Below, one piece after another: positions 1 to 5,145 of a stretch of 5,145 bases of DNA; positions within the stretch are counted from its first letter, which is position 1, and every line of letters starts with the position of its first letter. Under the pieces are notes generated by a model that searched no databases, was not told the origin of the DNA, and saw only the letters and a list, made by a program, of their open reading frames with translations. Both the position numbers and the translations under genes were made by a program. This DNA is from DASTGO01 sp035719045 (GTDB taxonomy: Bacteria > Actinomycetota > Actinomycetes > Actinomycetales > Kineosporiaceae): the NCBI GenBank assembly GCA_035719045.1, contig DASTGO010000239.1, positions 1-5,145 of the forward strand, read 5' to 3'.

Positions 1-994
1 GCGGCACCGCGGGCGCGCCGTCCGGCGGCTCGGCGGTCTCCGGGGCGGGCGCGGTGAGGTCGGCGATCCAGACGTCGTTGCGCGGGGCGGTCCCGGTCGC
101 GGCGGACACGGTCAGCCAGCGGCCGTCCCGGGACACTGACACCCCGTAGTAGCTGCGCAGGTCCAGGCCCGCCCCGAAGACCTCCTGGTCCAGCTCCGGG
201 TCGGTGCCCAGGACGTGGCGGTACACCCGGCGGTGGTACTGCTGCTCGCCGTCCGGGACCAGCTCCGGGGCCAGCCGGCGCACGTAGTAGAACGTCTCGC
301 CGCCGGGGGTCCAGGCGACGGGGGAGTACCGGGCGCGGTCGATCGGGCCGTCGACGTCCACCCCGGTGGCCACGAGCATCACCCGGAGCACGCTCTCCTC
401 GGTCCCGCCGGCGGACAGCTGGTAGGCCAGCAGGTCGCCCTCCAGACTGGGCTGCCAGGAGTCCAGCGTGGTCAGCCCCGACGGGTCGAGGTCCATCGGG
501 TCGATCAGCACCCGCTCGCTGTCGGTGCCGTCCGCTCCCGGCTCGGCCACCACCAGGACGGCGTGCTCCTGCGAGCCCTCCCGCCGGACGAAGAACCGGC
601 GCTGCCCGCGCCACACCGGGACCCCGACGGTGCCCGCCCCCAGCAGCGCCCGGATGCGCCCGGCCACCCGCTCCCTGCCCGGCCAGGTCGCCGCCTGCTC
701 CTCGAACAGCCGATCCTGCGCCCGCGCCCAGGCGGTGACCTCCGGGTCGGGCAGGTCGGGGTCGTCCGGCAGCTGCGTGCGCTCCAGCCAGCGGTACGGG
801 TCGGCGACCGGGTGCCCGTGCAGGGTTTCGGTGATGCCGAGCCGTCGGGCCTGCGGATAGGCCGCCCGGGGACCCGGCTGCCCCGGCCCTGCGGCCGCGG
901 ACCTCGCCGCGGGCTCGGCGACCGGTACGTCCGGGGAGGTCGTCGCGCCGGCGTCGGGCTGGGCGTCGCAGGGGGGTCCGGGCGGGAGGCTCAT
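1..994 (-). CDS. Prolyl oligopeptidase family (S9A) serine peptidase, N-terminal part, cut by window edge
   Basis: Seen: an uninterrupted minus-strand frame runs from ATG (994-992) to the left edge, 331 codons without a stop. An in-frame TGA at 1003-1001 lies just upstream and no other ATG or GTG is nearby, so the start is well constrained, although no clear Shine-Dalgarno precedes it. Residues 1-50 are Pro/Ala-rich and probably disordered. The hallmark DPYRWLE follows at 65-71, then propeller-type sequence: FYYVRR at 235-240, VYRHVLGTD at 257-265 and a YYGVSVSRDGRW blade segment near 285. Family knowledge: S9A enzymes have a seven-bladed beta-propeller capping an alpha/beta-hydrolase domain and cleave short peptides after proline, usually in the cytosol. 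The Ser-Asp-His triad sits in the C-terminal half, outside this window, so activity cannot be judged. DPYRWLE favours prolyl oligopeptidase over oligopeptidase B. No signal peptide is evident. The gene is divergent from malQ, with no functional link expected. Confidence 0.93.
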   Translation of the reverse strand, partial: MSLPPGPPCDAQPDAGATTSPDVPVAEPAARSAAAGPGQPGPRAAYPQARRLGITETLHGHPVADPYRWLERTQLPDDPDLPDPEVTAWARAQDRLFEEQAATWPGRERVAGRIRALLGAGTVGVPVWRGQRRFFVRREGSQEHAVLVVAEPGADGTDSERVLIDPMDLDPSGLTTLDSWQPSLEGDLLAYQLSAGGTEESVLRVMLVATGVDVDGPIDRARYSPVAWTPGGETFYYVRRLAPELVPDGEQQYHRRVYRHVLGTDPELDQEVFGAGLDLRSYYGVSVSRDGRWLTVSAATGTAPRNDVWIADLTAPAPETAEPPDGAPAVP

Positions 995-1045
995 GGCCGG
1001 TCAGCCTAGGACCGGACGGCGCGGGCAGAACGCCGGGGCGGCCGG

Positions 1046-1058
1046 GCCCCGCTGGGGC
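1046..1058. other. Short GC hairpin in the divergent intergenic region
   Basis: GCCCC at 1046-1050 pairs with GGGGC at 1054-1058 around a 3-base loop, in the 225-bp gap (995-1219) between the peptidase and malQ starts. The gap must hold promoters for both genes, but I see no convincing -35/-10 pair on either strand. Such short GC stems arise easily by chance in DNA of this composition, so function is uncertain. Confidence 0.25.
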
Positions 1059-1147
1059 TGCCGGGCAGGGCCGGTCTGGCAGGATTCAGCCGGATGCGGC
1101 AGGCCCACGGTGCACCCGCCCGGCCCCTGCACCGCCCCTGCCCCACC

Positions 1148-1220
1148 CCGAGAGCCGAGTCCTGCGAACCCCGGTGCCACCGGCCGCCCGCCCGCGGCAC
1201 CCTGACCGAGAGTCGAGCCG
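1148..1220 (+). repeat. Imperfect direct repeat ahead of malQ
   Basis: CCGAGAGCCGAGTC at 1148-1161 recurs as CCGAGAGTCGAGCC at 1206-1219, 12 of 14 positions identical and 58 bp apart. The downstream copy contains the GAGAG that could act as Shine-Dalgarno for the GTG at 1220. An inverted repeat, GGTGCC (1173-1178) and GGCACC (1196-1201), lies between the copies. Together they could be an operator arrangement or a duplicated leader segment, but chance is possible. Confidence 0.3.
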
Positions 1221-3445
1221 TGACCGAGCGCAGCGACGTACCCGCGCAAGCACCGGCCTCCCCGAGCGCCGAGGGCGGGTCCCGCCCGGTGACCGTGACG
1301 CCCCCGGCTGGGGAGCCGGACGTCGAGACGCCGCTCACCCACGAGCTGGTCCAGCTCGCCCATGCCTACGGCGTGGCCACCGAGTTCTGGGACTGGCAGG
1401 GCCGGCACACCGTGGTGTCCCGGCGGACCGTACTGGCGGTGCTGGCCGCACTCGGGGTGGACGCCTCGGGCCCGGCGGCGGTGGCCGCGGCGCTGGCCGA
1501 GGTCCGTGACCGGCCGTGGCGGCAGACCCTGCCGGACGTGGTCGTGGTCCGCGAGGGCGGCACGGCCCGGGTGGCGGTGCACGTCGAACACGGCACCGCG
1601 GTCGAGGTCTGGGTGGAGCTGGAAGCGGACGGGGACCGGCGGACCCTGGAACAGGAGGACCGCTGGATCGACCCCCGGGTCGTCGACGGGCGGCTGATCG
1701 GCGAGGCCAGCTTCCTGCTGCCGGACGACCTGCCCACCGGCTGGCACCAGCTGCACGCGACCACCTCGAACGGTCCCGCGACCAGCCCGCTGGTGGTCAC
1801 CCCCCAGCGGCTGGAGCTGCCCGAGGCGGTCCAGCGGCGGCGGGCCTGGGGCTTCATGACCCAGCTGTACTCGGTGCGGTCCAAGGATTCCTGGGGGCTG
1901 GGGGACCTGGCGGACCTCGCGGAGCTGGCCGACTGGAGCGCCCGCCGGCACGGCGCGGGATTCGTCCTGGTCAACCCGATGCACGCCGCGCAGCCGGTCC
2001 CGCCGATGGAGCCGTCGCCGTACCTGCCGACCTCGCGCCGCTTCCTCAACCCGATCTACCTGCGCGTGGAGGACATCCGCGAGGTCGCCTACCTGCCGGC
2101 CACCGAGCGCGCGGTGATCGAGTGGCAGGCCGACGAGGTCAGGGCGCTCAACAGCAGCCCGGCCGAGCTGGACCGGGACACGGTCTGGGAGGCGAAGAAG
2201 TCCGCACTGGAGGCGGTCTTCGCCGCTCCGCGGTCCGCGGCCCGGCAGGCGTCCTTCGAGGCGTTCTGCGCCCGGGAGGGCCAGGGGCTGGTCGACTTCG
2301 CCACCTGGTGCTCCCTGGCCGAGCGTTACGGCCTGCCCACCCGGACCTGGCCCGCCCATGCCCTCGACCCGCGCGGTCCCGCGGTGGAGGAGTTGCGCCG
2401 GGAACTGGCCGCGCGGGTCCGGTTCCACATGTGGCTGCAGTGGTGCCTGGACGAGCAGGCCCAGCGGGCGCAGCGGGCCGCGGTCGAGGCGGGGATGCCG
2501 ATCGGGGTGGTCCACGACCTCGCGGTGGGCGTCCACCCCGACGGTGCCGACGCCTGGGCGCTGTCCGGGGTGCTGGCCCAGGGCGTGACCGTGGGAGCCC
2601 CGCCGGACGCGTTCAACCAGCAGGGGCAGGACTGGAGTCAGCCGCCGTGGCGCCCGGACCGCCTCGCCGAACTGGGCTACGCCCCCTACCGGGACATGCT
2701 GCGGACCGTCCTGCGGCATTCCGGGGCGCTGCGGGTGGACCACATCATCGGCCTGTTCCGGCTGTGGTGGGTGCCGGCCGGGGTGACCGCCGATGCCGGC
2801 ACCTACGTCCGCTACGACCATGAGGCGCTGGTCGGGATCCTCGCGCTGGAGGCCCAGCGTGCCGGGGCCTTCGTGGTCGGCGAGGACCTCGGCACCGTGG
2901 AGCCGTGGGCCCGGGACTACCTGCGGGAGCGCGGCCTGCTCGGCACCTCGATCCTCTGGTTCGAGAAGGACGGGGCGGGCCGGCCGCTGCGCCCGGAGCA
3001 CTGGCGGGAGCTCTGCCTGGCCACCGTCACCACCCACGACCTGCCCCCGACCGCCGGATACCTGGCCGCGGAACACGTCCACCTGCGCCAGAAGCTGGGC
3101 CTGCTGACCCGCCCGCTCGCCGAGGAACTGGCCGTGGACCAGGCCGACCGCGAGGCCGTCCTCGGCCAGTTGCGCGAGCTCGGCCTGCTCGGACCCGAGG
3201 CCGGTGAGCGGAACCAGATCGAGGCCCTGCACCGCTTCCTCACCTGGACCCCGGCACGGCTGATCGGGGTGGCGCTGGCCGACGCGGTGGGGGATCGGCG
3301 GACCATGAACCAGCCGGGCACCTGCGACGAGTACCCGAACTGGCGGCTGCCGCTGGCCGACGGGGCCGGTCGTCCGGTGCTGCTGGAGGACCTCATGCAG
3401 TCGCTTCGGGTCGCTGCCCTGGCCCGGACCGTGAACGGTCGCTGA
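1220..3445 (+). CDS. malQ: 4-alpha-glucanotransferase (amylomaltase, GH77)
   Basis: Cytosolic disproportionating enzyme. It cleaves an alpha-1,4 bond in a maltodextrin and moves the glucan onto another glucan or glucose, in maltodextrin and glycogen turnover. Seen, numbered from GTG 1220 (741 aa): an N-terminal beta-sandwich-type region of about 200 residues precedes the barrel. SPYLPTSRRFLNP is at 266-278. The catalytic carboxylates are D507 in LRVDHIIGLFR (nucleophile), E555 in GEDLGTV (acid/base) and D607 in TTHDLPPTAGY (transition-state stabiliser). Their spacing of 48 and 52 residues resembles that of the Thermus enzyme. FNQQGQDWSQPPWRPDRL precedes the nucleophile. Length suits actinobacterial MalQ, roughly 700-725 aa. 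The start is uncertain. GTG 1220 has a weak GAGAG at proper distance. ATG 1094 (783 aa) follows AGGA by 9 nt but adds an Arg/Pro/Cys-rich stretch unlike protein. GTG 1289 (718 aa) best matches family length but lacks a ribosome site. It ends at TGA 3443-3445, convergent with the VIT gene. Confidence 0.96.
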   Translation: MTERSDVPAQAPASPSAEGGSRPVTVTPPAGEPDVETPLTHELVQLAHAYGVATEFWDWQGRHTVVSRRTVLAVLAALGVDASGPAAVAAALAEVRDRPWRQTLPDVVVVREGGTARVAVHVEHGTAVEVWVELEADGDRRTLEQEDRWIDPRVVDGRLIGEASFLLPDDLPTGWHQLHATTSNGPATSPLVVTPQRLELPEAVQRRRAWGFMTQLYSVRSKDSWGLGDLADLAELADWSARRHGAGFVLVNPMHAAQPVPPMEPSPYLPTSRRFLNPIYLRVEDIREVAYLPATERAVIEWQADEVRALNSSPAELDRDTVWEAKKSALEAVFAAPRSAARQASFEAFCAREGQGLVDFATWCSLAERYGLPTRTWPAHALDPRGPAVEELRRELAARVRFHMWLQWCLDEQAQRAQRAAVEAGMPIGVVHDLAVGVHPDGADAWALSGVLAQGVTVGAPPDAFNQQGQDWSQPPWRPDRLAELGYAPYRDMLRTVLRHSGALRVDHIIGLFRLWWVPAGVTADAGTYVRYDHEALVGILALEAQRAGAFVVGEDLGTVEPWARDYLRERGLLGTSILWFEKDGAGRPLRPEHWRELCLATVTTHDLPPTAGYLAAEHVHLRQKLGLLTRPLAEELAVDQADREAVLGQLRELGLLGPEAGERNQIEALHRFLTWTPARLIGVALADAVGDRRTMNQPGTCDEYPNWRLPLADGAGRPVLLEDLMQSLRVAALARTVNGR

Positions 3446-3490
3446 CCGGCCGGCCGCGCCCGGCTGCTGTGGTGCCGGCTCGCCCCGGCG

Positions 3491-3540
3491 GCCCCGGTGC
3501 TGCGTTCGGGTCGGGCACCAGGCACCGGGGGCACCCGGTG
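3491..3540. terminator. Candidate bidirectional terminator between convergent genes
   Basis: The 114-bp gap between the malQ stop and the VIT-gene stop holds two overlapping perfect stems. CCCCGGTGC (3492-3500) pairs with GCACCGGGG (3522-3530) over a 21-nt loop. CACCGGG (3523-3529) pairs with CCCGGTG (3534-3540) over a GGCA loop. They share one arm, so only one can form at a time. Neither is followed by a T-run on either strand, which is common for actinobacterial terminators. The convergent location is the main support. Confidence 0.5.
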
Positions 3541-3559
3541 GCCGTTGGGGCGCAGGCCG

Positions 3560-4273
3560 CTAGACGGCGACCCCGGCGATCTGGCCGACCAGCGAGGTGA
3601 TGGCCATCGCCGCACTGCCGCCGAGCACGACCCGCAGCGCCGGCCGCAGCATCGGGGTGCCGGCCGCCCGGGCGCCGAGCATCCCGGCGACTGCCAGGCC
3701 GAGGATGGTGACCAGGACGATCGCGATCATCTTGCCCGTCGCGTCCGGGGCCAGCAGCCCCAGGAACGGGACCAGCCCGCCGGACAGGTAGCTGCCTGCG
3801 GACACGAAGGCCGCCTGCACCGGGCGGGCCGCGGAGGTCTCGGTGTGCCCGAGCTCGTCGCGCAGATGCGCCTCGAGCGGGTCGACCTCATGCAGGGCCA
3901 GCGCGACCTTGGTGGCCAGATCCGCGGGCAGGCCCCGGCCGCGGTAGATGTCCGCGAGCTCCTGCAGCTCGCCCTCGGGGTCCTGGGCGAGGTGCTTGGT
4001 CTCCAGGGCCCGGTCGGCCCGCTCGACGTCCGCCTGGGAGCTGACCGACACGTACTCGCCCGCGGCCATCGCCATCGCGCCGGCGGCCACACCGGCGACA
4101 CCGGCGGTCATCGCCGCGCTGGTGCCGGCGCCGCTGGCGGCCACGCCGAGCATGATGCTGGAGATCGACACCAGCCCGTCGTTCGCGCCGAGGACGCTGG
4201 CGCGCAGCCACTGCATCCGGCCGGTGGAGTGCTCCTCGATGGCAGGGTTGAGGGCGGAGAAGAAGGTCAGCAC
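3560..4273 (-). CDS. VIT1/CCC1-family Fe(II)/Mn(II) transporter
   Basis: Integral membrane protein of the VIT/CCC1 family, whose members export Fe2+ or Mn2+ from the cytosol, normally by proton exchange; the bacterial role is metal detoxification. Seen in the 237 aa: RASVLGANDGLVSISSIMLGV at 25-45 (TM1, conserved D32), then TM2 at about 54-78 with Met-rich GAMAMAAGEYVSVSSQ (E73). A cytosolic helical metal-binding segment at about 80-142 carries Glu clusters (E91, E100, E102, E105, E134, E140). Three more hydrophobic segments lie at about 152-175, 181-203 and 213-235. That is the family's five-TM plan, without an attached ferritin-like domain. The start is GTG at 4273-4271. No good Shine-Dalgarno precedes it; the in-frame upstream stop is TGA at 4306-4304. 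An in-frame ATT 9 nt upstream, with GCGGAG ahead of it, is an unlikely alternative. The iron-box-like site upstream favours iron over manganese as main substrate, which is inference. Confidence 0.94.
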   Translation of the reverse strand: MLTFFSALNPAIEEHSTGRMQWLRASVLGANDGLVSISSIMLGVAASGAGTSAAMTAGVAGVAAGAMAMAAGEYVSVSSQADVERADRALETKHLAQDPEGELQELADIYRGRGLPADLATKVALALHEVDPLEAHLRDELGHTETSAARPVQAAFVSAGSYLSGGLVPFLGLLAPDATGKMIAIVLVTILGLAVAGMLGARAAGTPMLRPALRVVLGGSAAMAITSLVGQIAGVAV

Positions 4274-4300
4274 GGGGTCAATGCTGCCGGGCTCCGCGGC

Positions 4301-4320
4301 CTCTCATCAAACTCTCATCA
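4301..4320. repeat. Two direct copies of CTCTCATCA in the VIT-gene leader
   Basis: CTCTCATCA occurs at 4301-4309 and again at 4312-4320, an 11-bp period close to one helical turn, directly next to the iron-box-like site. On the gene's own strand this reads TGATGAGAG twice, 28 to 47 nt before the GTG start. It could be a protein-binding repeat or part of the untranslated leader. The repeat is exact; its function is unknown. Confidence 0.45.
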
Positions 4321-4339
4321 CAAGGGAAGGCTTACCTAC
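4321..4339. promoter_or_regulatory. Candidate IdeR/DtxR iron box upstream of the VIT gene
   Basis: CAAGGGAAGGCTTACCTAC agrees with the known actinobacterial IdeR/DtxR consensus TWAGGTWAGSCTWACCTWA at 16 of 19 positions, failing only at positions 1, 6 and 19. The right half, AGGCTTACCTA, is fully consensus. The two arms are mirror images at 6 of 9 positions. The site ends 47 bp upstream of the VIT start codon, in a locally AT-rich patch. Iron-loaded IdeR/DtxR represses uptake genes but activates iron-storage genes in mycobacteria and corynebacteria, so activation of an iron exporter by iron excess is plausible. Direction of control cannot be read here, because no clear -10 is seen. Confidence 0.65.
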
Positions 4340-4414
4340 CGGTCGTGATCGGTCGTCGCTGCACGTGCGTTTCTGCAGGTCAGAGACGGGTTCAACCAAG
4401 GCCTTCCGGTGATC

Positions 4415-4430
4415 CATTTGGTGTCAAATG
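4415..4430. promoter_or_regulatory. Inverted repeat CATTTG-GTGT-CAAATG
   Basis: A perfect 6-bp inverted repeat with a 4-bp spacer lies 23 bp past the stop of the GyrI-like gene and about 140 bp before the VIT start. It could be the terminator hairpin of the upstream gene, though without a T-tract, or a dimeric regulator operator. Being AT-rich in a very GC-rich context makes it more noticeable than a GC stem of the same length. A TTGACA on the minus strand (4427-4422) overlaps it but has no matching -10. Confidence 0.4.
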
Positions 4431-4453
4431 ATTCGGTGGTCTGCTGCGGCGGA

Positions 4454-4924
4454 TCAGCCGGCGGTCCGGGCGGGCCAGTGCACGACGGTCCGCCAGGTCT
4501 GCGGGTCGGGCTCGGTGGCCGGGTCGCTGAGGTACTCCTCCCACATGTCGGTGGACGGGGCCAACCCCTCCTCGCGCAGCCGCCGGATCACCTCGTCGTA
4601 GGTCTGCGGCAGGCCCTCGTAGGGGCCGACGTGCAGCGCCACCGCGGTGGGCCCGGCCGGCAGCCGGGAGGCCACCACGTCGCCACCGTCCCGGACCGTC
4701 CCCGACACCGGGAATCCCGCCTCGACGTCGACACCCTGGGGGCCCGGCATCCCGTGGTAGAGCGCGAACGGCGGTCCGGAGATGCCGAGTCCCTGCTGCC
4801 CGGCGGTGGCGGCGGCCGCAGACAGGGCCCGGGCGAAGAAGTCCGGCAGGGCGGACATCGCCACCACCTCGTGCACCACCGCTGTGACCTGCTCGGCCTC
4901 GTCCCGGATCAGGACCTCGGACAT
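4454..4924 (-). CDS. GyrI-like / AraC effector-binding domain protein (stand-alone)
   Basis: A 156-aa soluble protein made of one GyrI-like effector-binding domain, the fold found in E. coli GyrI (SbmC) and in the ligand-binding part of MerR-type BmrR and AraC-type Rob. Seen: an N-terminal beta strand and helix (about 3-40), then GPPFALYHG at 50-58, the typical VDVEAGFPV at 65-73, LPAGPTAVALHVGPYEGL at 88-105, a helix at 106-120 and MWEEYLSDP at 127-135 with conserved acidic residues. The end matches the domain end. There is no helix-turn-helix, so it is not itself a DNA-binding regulator. Family members bind hydrophobic cations or other small molecules, and some hydrolyse or sequester toxins; the ligand here is unknown. 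The start is ATG 4924-4922 with an excellent ribosome site. It reads toward the VIT gene, but the 180-bp gap with its own regulatory site argues against a tight operon. Confidence 0.9.
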   Translation of the reverse strand: MSEVLIRDEAEQVTAVVHEVVAMSALPDFFARALSAAAATAGQQGLGISGPPFALYHGMPGPQGVDVEAGFPVSGTVRDGGDVVASRLPAGPTAVALHVGPYEGLPQTYDEVIRRLREEGLAPSTDMWEEYLSDPATEPDPQTWRTVVHWPARTAG

Positions 4925-4932
4925 CGTCGACG

Positions 4933-4939
4933 CCTCCTC
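4933..4939 (-). promoter_or_regulatory. Strong ribosome binding site for the GyrI-like gene
   Basis: GAGGAGG on the minus strand, 8 nt before ATG 4924, is a near-perfect Shine-Dalgarno and fixes the start of the GyrI-like gene. It is the only strong one in the window, so this gene is probably translated efficiently. Confidence 0.8.
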
Positions 4940-4970
4940 GTGACGTTCCCCGCCCCCGCAACGCCCTCCG

Positions 4971-4976
4971 AACGTA
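4971..4976 (-). promoter_or_regulatory. Possible -10 element for the GyrI-like gene
   Basis: TACGTT (minus strand, 4976-4971) fits the actinobacterial TANNNT -10 pattern and would give a leader of about 40 nt. No recognisable -35 lies 16-19 bp upstream, so this is a weak call. Confidence 0.25.
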
Positions 4977-5033
4977 GTCCCGGGCCGGGCGATCGTGGCG
5001 GCACGAGGGCCGCTCGCGTGTCGCCGACCCGGG

Positions 5034-5077
5034 AGGTCAGGCGGGCCGGGAGGTCAGGCAGGTCAGGCAGGTCAGGG
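5034..5077. repeat. Tandem 9-bp repeat AGGTCAGGC
   Basis: AGGTCAGGC is present at 5051-5059 and 5060-5068, with a third copy ending in G at 5069-5077. One more copy at 5034-5042 is separated by 8 bp; GGGAGGTCAGGC is shared by it and the first tandem copy. GTCAGGC appears again at 5111-5117. The array lies in the gene-free stretch 4940-5111 upstream of the GyrI-like gene. It could be a slippage-generated minisatellite or an iterated binding site. Confidence 0.7.
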
Positions 5078-5111
5078 GGCCGGCGGCCGGGGGGGACGGA
5101 CGCTCCGCGGG

Positions 5112-5145
5112 TCAGGCGGTCCGGGAGGTGCGGTCCCGGTCCTGG
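5112..5145 (-). CDS. Possible C-terminal tail of a gene entering from the right
   Basis: On the minus strand the last 34 bases read QDRDRTSRTA followed by TGA at 5114-5112. A charged tail and stop 187 bp ahead of the next same-strand gene would fit the end of a gene outside the window. Ten codons cannot establish coding, since any random GC-rich stretch can do the same. No family can be named. Confidence 0.2.
   Translation of the reverse strand, partial: QDRDRTSRTA

Noticed and set aside
215..1009. Plus-strand frame of 264 codons opposite the peptidase gene
   Set aside because: Low-complexity Arg/Gly/Pro/Val product; the minus strand reads as a conserved prolyl oligopeptidase across the same bases.
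1001..3232. Open minus-strand frame of 743 codons antisense to malQ
   Set aside because: It is a GC-bias shadow: its translation is Gly/Arg/Pro/Gln-rich with no family features, whereas the plus strand encodes an unmistakable GH77 enzyme.
3427..3440. Palindrome GACCGTGAACGGTC at the end of malQ
   Set aside because: It lies inside the last malQ codons and is short; it may contribute to termination but has no independent support.
3497..4348. Plus-strand frame of 283 codons opposite the VIT gene
   Set aside because: Its His/Arg/Gly-rich translation lacks domains and is the antisense of the clear VIT membrane protein.
4422..4427. TTGACA on the minus strand as a -35 box for the VIT gene
   Set aside because: No TANNNT-like hexamer occurs at 16-19 bp downstream, and the bases belong to the inverted repeat.
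4392..4961. Minus-strand frame of 189 codons overlapping the GyrI-like gene
   Set aside because: Arg/Gly-rich out-of-frame translation; the GyrI-like frame has family motifs and the strong ribosome site.
4940..5145. Coding through the tandem repeat as a Pro-Asp-Leu repeat protein on the minus strand
   Set aside because: One frame is open and would encode PDL repeats, but it runs on into Arg/Pro-rich nonsense through the ribosome site and start of the GyrI-like gene, so it looks non-coding.

Overview
The window comes from a very GC-rich genome. Strong G/C preference at third codon positions, GTG starts and the protein families present point to an actinobacterium (Actinomycetota). Genus cannot be read from the sequence. 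It looks like ordinary chromosomal housekeeping DNA: no RNA gene, transposase, phage gene, CRISPR array or defence system is visible.

Layout, left to right. Positions 1-994 (minus) hold the N-terminal 331 codons of a prolyl oligopeptidase-type serine peptidase, whose catalytic half lies beyond the left edge. A 225-bp divergent intergenic region separates it from malQ (1220-3445, plus), a complete GH77 4-alpha-glucanotransferase with all three catalytic carboxylates. malQ converges on a minus-strand VIT/CCC1-family metal transporter gene (3560-4273); hairpins in the 114-bp gap could terminate both. Upstream of the VIT gene lies a noticeably AT-richer 180-bp spacer (4274-4453), then a stand-alone GyrI-like (AraC effector-binding fold) gene (4454-4924, minus) with a near-perfect Shine-Dalgarno. 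The last 220 bp hold a tandem 9-bp repeat and possibly the last ten codons of another minus-strand gene entering from the right.

The genes do not form one pathway. MalQ serves maltodextrin/glycogen turnover, the peptidase degrades short peptides, the VIT protein moves Fe(II)/Mn(II) out of the cytosol, and the GyrI-like protein probably binds a small hydrophobic or cationic ligand. The most interesting signal is regulatory: a 19-bp sequence at 4321-4339, 47 bp upstream of the VIT start codon, agrees with the IdeR/DtxR iron-box consensus at 16 of 19 positions. It suggests that this transporter belongs to the iron regulon. I found no convincing undescribed system; the other findings are modest regulatory or repeat observations.
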